Assembly (NCBI RefSeq): GCF_018873765.1
Contig: NC_057916.1
Location: 32,587,501-32,651,500, forward strand
DNA: 64,000 nt
Origin: Telopea speciosissima
Lineage: Eukaryota > Streptophyta > Magnoliopsida > Proteales > Proteaceae
Reading direction: 5' to 3'
Position 1 is the first letter of the stretch, and each line of letters starts with the position of its first letter. The notes beneath the pieces are model-generated. The model was not told where the DNA came from and did not search any database. It saw only the letters and a program-made list of their open reading frames with translations. Of this stretch, positions 36,749 through 46,900 are shown piece after piece. Both the position numbers and the translations under genes were made by a program.

Positions 36749-37615
36749 ATGGCTCCTACATCAACGAAGTTCGATATTAACAAGTTCGATGGGAGCATTA
36801 GCTTCAGCTTATGGCAAATTCAGATGATGGTTGTTCTTGCACAACAAGACTTGAGGGAATCCCTATTTGGAAAGACGAAGAAACCTGCAACTATGTCCAA
36901 AGAGGAGTGGAACAAGATGGATATCAAAGCCCTTTCGACTATCCAGTTATGTCTTTCAAATGATGTTTTACAAGAAGTTCTCTCAGAGAAGACAGCTGCT
37001 GAGTTGTGGGTGAAGTTGGAGAACTTGTATCTCACCAAATCTCTCACCAACAGATTGAGATTAAAGCAGCGTTTGTATACCCTTCGTATAGGTGAAGGTA
37101 GTTCACTTAAATCCCATATTTCTCATTTTAATTCTATTATTACTGATTTGAAAGCAGTAGATGTAAAAATTGATGATAAAGATTTAGCTCAGCTACTGTT
37201 ATGTTCCCTGCCTCCATCATATAAGAATTTTAGGGACACCATAATTTATGGTAGAGAGACCATCTCTGTTGAGGATGTCAAAACGAATCTGCTAAGCAAG
37301 CAGGAAATTGATGATGAGTTGACATCAAGTAAATCAGAGGGTGTTGGTTTGGTGGTTAGGGAAAGAATTTCTGAAAGAGGTTCAGACAGTGACAAGAAGA
37401 AGGCTAGATCAAAATCTAGGCATAAGAATTTGTCTTGCAATTACTGCAAGAAGAAGGGGCACATTAAATCTGAATGCTACAAGCTTTTAAACAAGCAAAA
37501 GGCAAGTAATGGTACCCAAAACCAACAGAAGAAAGAAAGCTCTACAGAGGCTAGTATTGCTGCAGATGAGAATGATTCTAAGATGCTTTTGGTGACTGAT
37601 GACAGAATCAGATGA
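36749..37615 (+). CDS. Copia B gag
   Basis: I chose the ATG at 36749 (MAPTSTKFDINKFDG), which gives the usual gag start after the primer-binding site; an upstream in-frame start would lie inside the LTR. The protein has a UBN2/Retrotran_gag-type body (WNKMDIKALSTIQLCLSNDV, ...LLLCSLPPSYKNF) and a C-terminal CCHC zinc knuckle, CNYCKKKGHIKSEC, at about 37437-37478. It ends at a TGA (37613) that replaces a sense codon just before the protease, so gag here is an unintended free product of about 288 residues. Confidence 0.85.
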   Translation: MAPTSTKFDINKFDGSISFSLWQIQMMVVLAQQDLRESLFGKTKKPATMSKEEWNKMDIKALSTIQLCLSNDVLQEVLSEKTAAELWVKLENLYLTKSLTNRLRLKQRLYTLRIGEGSSLKSHISHFNSIITDLKAVDVKIDDKDLAQLLLCSLPPSYKNFRDTIIYGRETISVEDVKTNLLSKQEIDDELTSSKSEGVGLVVRERISERGSDSDKKKARSKSRHKNLSCNYCKKKGHIKSECYKLLNKQKASNGTQNQQKKESSTEASIAADENDSKMLLVTDDRIR

Positions 37616-40600
37616 CAGGATGAATGGATTCTTGATTCTGGGTGTTCCTACCATATGTGTCCTAACCGTGAATGGTTCCCCACATATGAATCAGTTCAAG
37701 GTGGAGTTGTGTTGATGGGCAACAATGTTTCTTGTAAAACAGTTGGAAAGGGGACAATCAGAATTAAGATGCATGATGACATTATCAGAACCTTGTCTAA
37801 TGTTAGGCATGTTCCTGACTTGAAGAAGAATCTCATCAGTTTAGACACTCTTGATTCAAATGGGTGTAAATATACAGCTAAAGGTAGAGTCATGAGGATC
37901 AGTAAGGGTGCTCTCTTGTTGATGAAATGAGTGAAGATTGGTAGTCTATATGTGTTGTAGGGTACTACAGTCACTGGTTCAGTTGCAGCAGCTTCATCAT
38001 CTAAGTCTGAGTTTGATGCTACAAATTTATGGCACATGAGATTGGGTCATATGAGTGAAAGAGGGATGGCATCGTTGAGTAAAAGAGGTCTATTATGTGG
38101 TCAGAGTACAGCTAAAATGGAGTTCTGTGAACATTGTGTGTTTGGGAAGCAGAAGAGGGTCAGCTTTAGTACTGCTATTCACAGGACCAAGGGAACTCTG
38201 GACTACATTCATTCAGATCTTTGGGGACCCTCCAAGGGGAACAGTGCTAGATATTTGCTCACTTTCATTGATGATTTTTCTAGGAAGGTCTGGGTCTTTT
38301 TCTTGAAGCACAAAAGTGAAGTATTTGTTACTTTTAAGTAGTGGAAAATTTTTCTTGAGAAACAGATCGGGAAGCAAATTAAGAGGTTGAGAACCGACAA
38401 TGGCCTAGAATTCTGTGAAGGTGATTTCAATGAGTTCTGTAAGAATGAGGGGATTGCAAGACACCACATAGTTGTGAAGACACCCCAGCAGAATGGAGTT
38501 GCAGAACGTATGAACAGAACCTTGTTAGAAAAGGCAAGGTGTATGTTGTCAAATGTAGGATTGGGCAAGGAGTTTTAGGCAGAAGCAGTAAACACAACAG
38601 CTTGGTTGGTAAATAGGTCTTCTTGTACAGCTATTGAGTGCAAGACTCCAGAGGAGGTCTGGTCAGGTTAGCATGCAAATTACTCAAATTTAAAGATTTT
38701 TGGATGTCCTGCTTATGCACATGTGAATGATGGGAAGTTGGAACCTAGGGCCAAGAAATGTATTTTTCTTGGGTATGGATCTGGAGTAAAGGGATTCAGG
38801 TTGTGGTGCCTTGATCCAAAGTCTCCTAGATTTCTTATTAGCAGAGATGTTACTTTTGATGAGTCTGCTATGTTGCATCTTAGGAAAGAAACTCACATTC
38901 AGTGTGATGAAAGCCAAAAAAATTATGGGGAGAAGGTGGAGTTTGAATTTGATGGTCCATCTTCAAATAAATCAAAATCTACTTTAATTCAGCTGCCTAC
39001 TTTCACTGAAGAAGATGAAGCTCAAGGGGATCAAGAAGAAGAGCGGTGTAGCATTGCCAAGCATAGACCAAGAAGGAATGTTAGACCACCACAACAATAT
39101 GGGCATGCTGAAATTGTTGCTTATGCATTGTCTGTTGCAGATACAATTGAAAATAGTGAGCCTGCAATATATTCAGAAGCTATTTCTTTAGTTGATTCCA
39201 CAAAGTGGTTGATTGCCATGAATGAGGAGATTGAATCTCTTCATAAAAATCAGACTTGAGAGCTTGTCAAGCCGCCAAGAGGGAAGAAAATTGTTGGCTG
39301 CAAATGGGTTTTCAAAAGGAAGGAATCTACCTCAAGTGTTGAAGGTGTTAGGTACAAGGCAAGATTGGTTGCTAAGGGCTACAGTCAGGTATATGGTGTT
39401 GATTTTAATGATGTTTTCTCACCTATTGTTAAGCATAGCTCTATTCGTGTCTTGTTTGCTTTAGTTGCCATACATGATTTGGAGTTGGAGCAACTCGATG
39501 TGAAAACAGCATTCTTGCATGGTGAATTGGAAGAGCAGATTTATATGCATCAACCTGAGGGTTTTGTTACTGAGGGTAAGGAGGACCATGTATGCTTATT
39601 GAAGAAGTCTCTTTATGGTTTGAAGCAGTCTCCTAGACAGTGGTATAGGAGGTTTGATTTTGTTATGGCAAGTTTTGGTTACAATAGGTGCCAACATGAC
39701 TGTTGTGTATATTTCAGAGAACTCTTTGATGGCTCATTCATATATTTGCTGCTATATGTTGATGATATGTTGATTGCAGGTTGAAGCAACAGTTAAATTC
39801 TGAATTTGAGATGAAGGATTTGGGGGCAACAAGGAAGATTCTTGGTATGGAAATTAAGAGGGATAAAAAAGCAGGGAAGCTGTGGCTATCTCAACAGAAA
39901 TACATTGAGAAGGTATTGGAGCGTTTTGGCATGAAAGATGCCAAACTTGTAAGTACTCCTATTGCATCTCATTTTAGATTTTCAGCTGCTCTATCACCTC
40001 AGACAGATGAAGAGGTGAAGTACATGTCACATGTTCCATACTCTAATGCAGTTGGTTCCATTATGTATACTATGGTTTGTAAACGTCCTGACATTTCACA
40101 GGCAGTCAGTGTGGTGAGTAGGTACCTGTCATGTCCAGGTAAAACTCATTGGGAAGCAGTGAAATGGATACTTAGATATTTGAAGGGGACCTCTGGTGTT
40201 TGCTTGAAATTTGGAAGGAATGGTGATAGCTTATCTGGTTATGTTGATTCAGATTATGCAGGTGATCTTGACAAGAGGAGATCACTCACAGGTTATGTAT
40301 TTACTCTTGGAGGATGTGCGGTTAGTTGGAAAGCTACTTTACAGGCTACAGTTGCATTATCTACTATTGAAGCAGAGTATATGGCAGTGACTGAGGCAGT
40401 TAAAGAAGCTATTTGGCTTAGAGGTTTGTTGGGAGAGCTCAGCATGGATCATGATGTGACTGTTGTCCACTGTGATAGCCAGAGTGCTATTCACTTGACT
40501 GGAGATCAGATGTATCATGAGAGGACGAAGCACATTGATGTTCGGTATCATTTTGTTAAAGAGATAGTTGCTCAAGGCAATATTCAAGTGTTGAAGATTG

Positions 40601-40695
40601 GTACTGAAGACAATCCAGCTGATATGTTGACAAAGCCTTTATGTGCTACGAAGTTCGAGCATTGTTTAAACTTGATTGGAGTTTGCCACATTTGA
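37616..40695 (+). pseudogene. Copia B pol (protease, integrase, RT, RNase H), seven stops and one deletion
   Basis: In one frame the order is protease ([10 protein letters not shown]), [10 protein letters not shown] pre-integrase and integrase (HSDLWG; TDNG; NGVAERMNRT). RT follows ([32 protein letters not shown]). In-frame stops are TGA 37613, TGA 37928, TAG 37958, TAG 38339, TAG 38576, TAG 38669 and TGA 39257. Just after YVDDMLIAG (39780) a small deletion shifts the frame. The remainder (KQQLNSEFEMKDLG, then RNase H with VDSDYAG, STIEAEYMA and HCDSQSAI) reads through to 40695. It is similar to Tork/TNT1-type polyproteins. Confidence 0.92.
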
Positions 40696-40772
40696 GTTGA
40701 GCCCTTTTGGAAGGGCTATTGGAGAAGATGAAGATTTCAGCTATGTGTTTGCATGTTAGAGGAGAATTCAAG

Positions 40773-40786
40773 CCAAGGTGGAGATT
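40773..40786 (+). promoter_or_regulatory. Polypurine tract of Copia B
   Basis: CCAAGGTGGAGATT precedes the 3' LTR start TGTTATGTATG. Confidence 0.8.
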
Positions 40787-41247
40787 TGTTATGTATGTCT
40801 CGAATTCTTGGACCCGTTTCGAAGAATGACCCGATTCGACATTTTTGGTGGTGACCCGAATGGAACTTTTTCTGAGATCTATGATGGTAGCGGAGGGCTT
40901 GGGCCTAGAGCCCATCACTGATCTCGTTGGGGGTGCGGGTGGTACGGTTCGACCCGACCCGGATCCGATGGAGGAGTTTTTATGTTCGTTATCCCCTTTA
41001 TTGTAAAGTAGAGTGTAAGATATGGGGTTTTTTCGTTCTAGGGTTTTCTGGGAGAGAGCAACAACGCCGTTTTGGGTGTTCTTGAGATCTCCGTTGTAAT
41101 ATTTTCTCCGATTTGCATAGTGAATCATCTTTGCCTTCGCCCGTGGATGTAGCACACCATACTGGTGTGTGAACCATGTTATATCTCTGTGTCCTCTTGC
41201 TCTGTTCTTGTTTCTTCTCGTGTTTTTGGTTGGTGTTTGCTATAACA
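40787..41247 (+). repeat. 3' LTR of Copia B
   Basis: 461 bp, TGTTATGTATG...GCTATAACA, matching the reconstructed length of the split 5' LTR (463 bp including the duplicated ATTTA context). Followed by AGATT. Confidence 0.93.
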
Positions 41248-41767
41248 AGATTCATGTGGAGTGTCACTATACGGAGTGCGTTAAGAAAAGCTAAGAGAAA
41301 CTACTTGATACTCCCCGAGTAGTTGGTTACTGGTCTAGTGATGTCTAGACTCTTTATTTTGTGATGGATATTTTGATATCATTTGAGGAATGTAGACAAT
41401 TAGATAACTGTTGGAACTCTTTAAATGATTTGACTGATAGCATTTTGATTCGAAAAACTTTTATGGTATGTAATATCCCATGCGGTGTAGAACGTATGAA
41501 GATATAAGTATGATCCTTTGAACCTATGGTTATGTAAATCTAAAAGTTATTTTAATTGTTAATTGGTAACATAATTACTTAGAATAATTAGTTTCCGTTG
41601 TGACATGAGGAATTGAAAGATATAGTTTCCGCTGCAATTCTAAGATATGAGATTGATTTATTTTCGCTGTGTATGATGTAAATGTAAGTGAGATGGAAGA
41701 CCAGTCATTATCACACGACGGCCCGCAAAGGCCAACACCCATATTTTCACTAGGATTTCGGGGTGCT

Positions 41768-41784
41768 ACACACACACACACACA

Positions 41785-41822
<38 letters not shown>
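41768..41822. repeat. Compound (CA)n(CT)n(CA)n microsatellite
   Basis: A CA run, then a CT run, then another CA run. It starts exactly at the ACA end of the decayed LTR-like sequence. Confidence 0.95.
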
Positions 41823-41873
41823 TCTTATCTCCTTTGAGGCCATTCTTAAGCGTATTGTGAAATTTTTTTTTCC

Positions 41874-42039
41874 TGTCCGGTTCCCTGCCCGGTACAGTGG
41901 TCCAATTCCTCTCATAGGGAGACGAAAATGACGTTCTAACCTCCCTCAGGCAGTATGTTCGGGCAGGGGGTTAGATTATCATTTTTGCCCCCCTATGAGA
42001 GGAACCGGACCATTGTACCGGGTAGGGGAACCGGAGACA
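41874..42039. mobile_element. Fold-back element (c)
   Basis: The left arm TGTCCGGTTCCCTGCCCGG, through GGTCCAATTCCTCTCATAGG, pairs with the complement of 41990-42039. The off-centre core reads TTATCATTTTTGCCCCCC, preceded by GGCAGTATGTTCGGGCAG. Confidence 0.85.
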
Positions 42040-43335
42040 TTAATGATCCGTATTGTGAATTTGGTACCAAAATAGGAGTCGTCCCACTAAAATTTGGAGC
42101 TGAATCATCCCATCAATAAACAAGACGATTTTGGAATCTGATTTTGGAACCATTTCATCATTTGGGGTTTGATTTGGTGTGGGTGATTTGGAAGTGTCAA
42201 ATTTTGGTTTTTTTGGTTAGGAATTTTTAGCTTATTTGTATGCTTAAGAATGGAGATTTCCTCTTTAGAAACCGGAATCAGACCATTCCATTAATAAACA
42301 AGATTGGATCCCAATTTTAGAACTGCTTAATAAATAATACGTTTTGAGATTGACCCCCTAGGATTGGAACTGATTAAAGGTCATCCTGACTACCCAAAAG
42401 TGTCCCGATTTCCACGTCCAACCACTCTTTAAAGAGATATTAGGTGGCCTTGGTCAAGGTCTAGGATAAAGGTGTCAATTTAGGACCATAACCAACTAAA
42501 ATCGGTTGGTAGGAACCAGAAACGACCACCCATTAATTGATTGGTCGGGTTTTGGATCAAATTTTTGGAACCGATATTAGCTTATTGGTCCATTCCAGTG
42601 TTGGTCTGGTTCTCCCAACGGTTCCCAAACTGATAGACTAATTAAGAATCGTTGGACTCAGTATAAATTGTTCAAAAACCTTGGATTTGGAATTTGTTTG
42701 TGTTGGAGCTTCAGATAGAATAGTGACAGTTATGACTCAGTGCAAGTTTCTTGGGGAGATACAACAGTTTATGGAGTGCTGTTTAGGGGTGTCAAAAAAA
42801 CCCGACCAACCCAAGCCAGCCTTGAGCCCGGACAGGGCTGGGCAAGGCCTGGTTGAGGTCAAAGACCTTAGAGTTGGGCTAGAGTTTAGGGAAAACCCAG
42901 CCCATTGACACCCCTAGTGTTGTTGATACATTGAGCTAACATGTGACAATTAGATGGGTTCTTGAACTGATCCACATTAGCCTACATGTCACCCTCTTTC
43001 CTCTTTGCCCAATAACTGTTTTCATTTATGCCTCCATTTTTTTTTTATGGTTAAATTTATGTCTCTGTCTACTTACATCCAAAGGTATTTCTTACAAACA
43101 CAAGCTTCAATATTAAAGGATCCCAAAACTGCCAACACATAGTTCTTTCTTCTCTTATTAAAGTAAATATTCTAGTATTCCACCTATTAATAAATGGTTC
43201 GGATCCGACTAGCTTATATAGTCTAGTTATCGTTTTGACCCCTTGGGGTTGGAACCGTTGAGCAACTACAACGATTATCCAAAATCAGACCAATTTACAC
43301 TCTGAGCCATCAATGAGATACCACTCTAGAAGAGC
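42040..43335. other. Repeat-derived stretch without genes
   Basis: Contains a complete small hAT-like element (42784-42916) and decayed GGAACCG-rich repeats near 42470-42640 and 43195-43300. No coding frame was recognised. Confidence 0.5.
42784..42916. mobile_element. hAT-like MITE, 133 bp
   Basis: Terminal repeats TAGGGGTGTCAA and TTGACACCCCTA, flanked by 8-bp duplications GTGCTGTT and GTGTTGTT with one mismatch. An 8-bp duplication fits the hAT superfamily. Confidence 0.85.
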
Positions 43336-43338
43336 TAG

Positions 43339-43665
43339 AATTCTAACATTGCATCGAGACCTACGGGCCAAAGGACAACCTTAGAAAGACAATTTCTATG
43401 GGGTGTAAGCCTCTCAAAAGGTAACAGATACGTGCAAAGGTTTCCTTGGGCTGAATGGATATCAACCCCATTTGCTAGTCTCATGGATATCTTCACAAAG
43501 CAAGATCACGTCTCTCATTTCAAGCTTGGGGCATTTTCCAAGGGTGCTCTAAAGTTCTTTCACCAAACTGTAGTACGGAATCATCCCCAAAGATTAGAGC
43601 GGGCTTATGCCCTAGTACGAGCAGAGTTGTTGTTCCAAAACCCTAAAGTCCCGCCCACCCCTTGA
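43339..43665 (+). other. Unrecognised open frame just upstream of FBL17
   Basis: From the codon after TAG (43336) to TGA (43663) the frame is open for 108 codons but has no ATG near its left end. The peptide looks protein-like (WAEWISTPFASLMDIF, HFKLGAFSKGALKFFH, ERAYALVRAELLFQNPK). I cannot place it in a family. It may be an exon or fragment of a displaced gene, or chance. Confidence 0.25.
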
Positions 43666-43824
43666 CCCTGTTTCACGTTCATCGTGTTTCATGCCGTAGC
43701 AGCGGAGTAGATAGACAGGTAACAAATTCAGAAAACATTGGTGGGGGGCAAAATAGGAAAGCAAATGATATTCTTATAATTATTATGTTGCTATATGGAG
43801 TCTAAGGTGGTAGAATTGTAGAAA

Positions 43825-43854
43825 GGCGCGAAAACATTTCTAATCTCCCGCGCC
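43825..43854. promoter_or_regulatory. Two E2F-like sites upstream of FBL17
   Basis: GGCGCGAAAA (43825-43834) is the complement of TTTTCGCGCC. TCCCGCGCC (43846-43854) is a second close match to the TTTSSCGC-type E2F consensus. They lie 95-125 bp before the FBL17 ATG. FBL17 is a reported E2F/RBR target in Arabidopsis, so the match is functionally plausible. Confidence 0.65.
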
Positions 43855-43947
43855 TTTCCGACAATCTCATCGCCCTCTATTTCACTCTTTCCGTTTCGGA
43901 CTGTGACTCACAGTCTTGCCTCGCAGCCTCCGCCTATCTGATGCTCA

Positions 43948-46900
43948 ATGCAGGGCCACCGCCCCAACTCCGCCACCAGCTCTCCCCGCGGCGGCACCAC
44001 CATCTCCGACTTATCCAATCTCAAGCGCGGTAAAAGGCGCGGGAACTACAACTGTGGCCGGTGTGGCCTCCCCAAGAAAGGCCATTCCTGCCATGGCGAA
44101 ACAACCACCACCACAACATCCACCGCCGACTCTTCCTCTATCATCGCCCCATCTCCTTCCTTGCCCACCCCTACCCCACCACGCCATCCCTTCTCCCACC
44201 TCCGCCGCGCACTTTCATTTGACGATAACGAGGTGGACGTTTCACCGATATCTGATGATGAGGATTGCTCCGACGGATCGCCGGAGACGGAACTCGACTC
44301 CGGTGATGGTCGGTTGCCTTGGAGTTGCCTGTGGGAGGTATTAAGGAGGTTGCCGCCAGCGTCGTTGTTGTCTGCGGCGAAGGTTTGTACAGGGTGGAGG
44401 GACTGCACGAGGAAGCTCTGGCGGGCGGCGGAAGAGTTGAGGCTTAGGGTCCCTGTGAAGGCCCAAGTTGGGCTTGTTGGATCGGTGTTACAGAAGTGTT
44501 CGGGGCTCGTTAGGCTCTCTCTTAGGATGGAAAGGTTTGATATATTGTGGTTCCCAGCTCATGGTTTTGCAGATCTGGAGGTTTTCTTGACAATTCGATT
44601 AGATCAAGTGGCATTGAGACTACTTAAGAACAGTGGGCTGAGAGAAATAACAATAAAACAAACAATACCATAAAACAAAGAAAAAAAATTGGTTTGTGAT
44701 GCTTCCTGGATTCCTGTTAAAATTTAAAGCCAATGGCGTAGCTGGGACATAAAAAAGATGACCAAAAAGAAAATTAATGGTGGAAACTAGCTTTAGTCAG
44801 TGATTTGTTCTTCCATTATGCCTCCCAGTTCGATATTTTATCGTTAAATTTTTATTTTCTACGCCTCCCGGTTAAGTATTTTCCCTTAAAAATCTTATTT
44901 TTAAATACCTTTATTGGTCTTATTTCTTTACTGTAATTCAGTCGAATCAGGAAAATAACTAGAGCATTATATTTATGCAATCCCTTTGCTGTTGCAGTGA
45001 TGTAGATGCAACGATGTTGGCTTGCATTGCGTTCTCTTGTCCAAATTTGGAATCCTTGGAGATCCGTACATCTGAGTGTGCTACCAACCGGATATCTGGG
45101 TATTTTTGTGTTTTTTCAATTATAGTTCTTTCTTTTCCCCTTGTTTACTTATGAAGATAGGCACTGTTTATCCTATTTCGTCTCCTGTTGAAGTTAGGGT
45201 TTATAGTTTGACAAGCTATTTAGGTTATGACGATGTGTGGCCTATTATTAGTACTGTTGTTGTTTATGATTTCAAATCTTTCATGATTGTTTGGATCTAG
45301 TCTCTTTTTAACTTATTATTATTATTATTATTTGACCGGTTGTGTTTTGGATCAGTTGCTACTGTTTGAATGATTAGTTCATTTGGTTTTATTGGAGTGG
45401 GGCTTCTCATTCTGCTTGAATTTGTCCTTAACAATAAGTTTATTTTTTAATTTTGTTTGGATTACCATTTCCAGATTATCAATGGTTTTTCTTTGGTGAA
45501 ATCAATGATAAAATCCACCGAATTAGGATAATTTTTATCTACAGTCAGGTGTATTTTTTACTCCTTTTGTTGCATCTCATTAACGGAGTCAATGGTATGA
45601 ACATCCTTAGCAGTTAAAATTTACTTGCCCGGGCACTTATTCTGAAACTTGTTAGGGATTTAACTATCTGTGCTCTTCTGGCCAGTTAATCAGTCTGTTG
45701 AGTTAATGTATAATAACCAAAATCCTAGCGATGTAACATGTTAGGTGTTTTGTGACATTTTATTGTTTTAGCTTTTTACCTGTGAAATGATAATGCTGGT
45801 CTCCCGTGCTAAAGTCTGAGATTATATCATTGTACTTGCTTGCATTTTTTTTCCTAGGAGTTTTCAATTTCTATCTTTTTGTTAGCTTAGCTGGTTTGGA
45901 TAGTTCTGTTGGTATAGGGTACATGTTTATTTTGACTACATGATTTGCATCTCTGTTTATTGTTCATTTGACTTTGCATTGCAGGGATGAATTAGGCCGT
46001 TTTGTTGCTGACAAACGATGTCTTTCAAGCCTCAAGATGGAAGGTTGTTCTAACCTTGGTGGTTTCAGTCTCTGTTCTTCAACTTTGTCGACTCTGTGGC
46101 TTTCAGATCTTTTCTCTCTCTCTAAGATGGTGATATTCTGTCTTTTCTATTTTCTCTTTAGGTGGGATTTTTATCTCCATCTGATCTCACTTCTGACTTG
46201 TGCATTCAACTAATCTCTTTTGTTGTTCATGCCGGCTTTTGGCAGGTTTTTAACTGCCCGAATTTAAAGGAACTTTCTTTGGATTTCTCTCGCCAAGAGA
46301 ATGATTGTACTGATCTTGCTACCATGGTGGATGCTCTTGGAAGGACCTGCCCAAGGTTGAGAAATATTCATATTGCATCACTTCGGCTCTCTCATGCTGT
46401 TGTGCTTGCTCTTACTGCTGCAAACTTGAGGTTAGTTAATTGCATTCATTATATGGATTATTTGTTCTTTTATTGGTTGTATAAGAATCAAGGTACTAAA
46501 ACTCGGGTCTCGGTACCAACTCGGCTCTTGGAAAAATCGAGACGAGTCGAGATCTCGCCGAGTTGGTGCATTTTTTTTTTCCAACTCTAAGCTTTAACTT
46601 TGGGTCAACCCGAGATCTGGACCCGAGATCCGAGATCTCGACGAGATTTTGCCGAGATATATCGAGTTTTGTCGAGTTAGGTGAGGTATTTAAGTGGTAG
46701 GTGGGTTAAAAAAATGGGTCGAAATTGAGATCCGATATCTCGCTGAGATATTGCACTTTTGAGACTCGCAGGCAGTATTGTCTCGGTTTTTCCAAAAACC
46801 GAGAAACTCGGTGAGATCTCGCGAGTTCTTGAACTATGATAAGAATGCAGATTAAAAACAAAATTTGACAGTACTTTACAGAAATCACCAGATAACAATA

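Larger units (their letters stand above)
22676..41247 (+). mobile_element. Ty1/Copia retrotransposon B (Tork/TNT1-like), 5' LTR split by nested elements
   Basis: The 3' LTR is 40787-41247 (461 bp). The 5' LTR is split into 22676-22873 and 36443-36707 by solo LTR C. The target duplication AGATT lies at 22671-22675 and 41248-41252. Primer-binding site, gag, pol and polypurine tract are in order. Its own length without the nested insertion is about 5.0 kb. Pol is broken by seven in-frame stops and a small deletion, so it cannot move by itself. Confidence 0.92.
19740..41770 (+). mobile_element. Decayed long LTR-like sequence (outermost layer of the nest), left end uncertain
   Basis: The flanks of Copia B (up to 22675 and from 41248) look like two halves of one old LTR. 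The left half has a purine-rich leader and a CTAGTTGAGCTAACTCGTC...TTTTACAG segment, matching the arrangement CAGTGGAGCTAACCCC...TTTTTAGATTATGATGCAG in element D. The right half ends GATTTCGGGGTGCTACA (41770), a gypsy-type LTR terminus. The left boundary, any target duplication and the family were not established. Confidence 0.4.

Noticed and set aside
41575..41860. Cys/Val and Thr/His repeat frames
   Set aside because: Translations of the CA/CT microsatellite at 41768-41822.
44535..44673. Read-through of FBL17 exon 1 to a stop at 44671
   Set aside because: The conserved repeat sequence breaks at the GT donor at 44535 and resumes exactly at 44998. The extension is intron 1.
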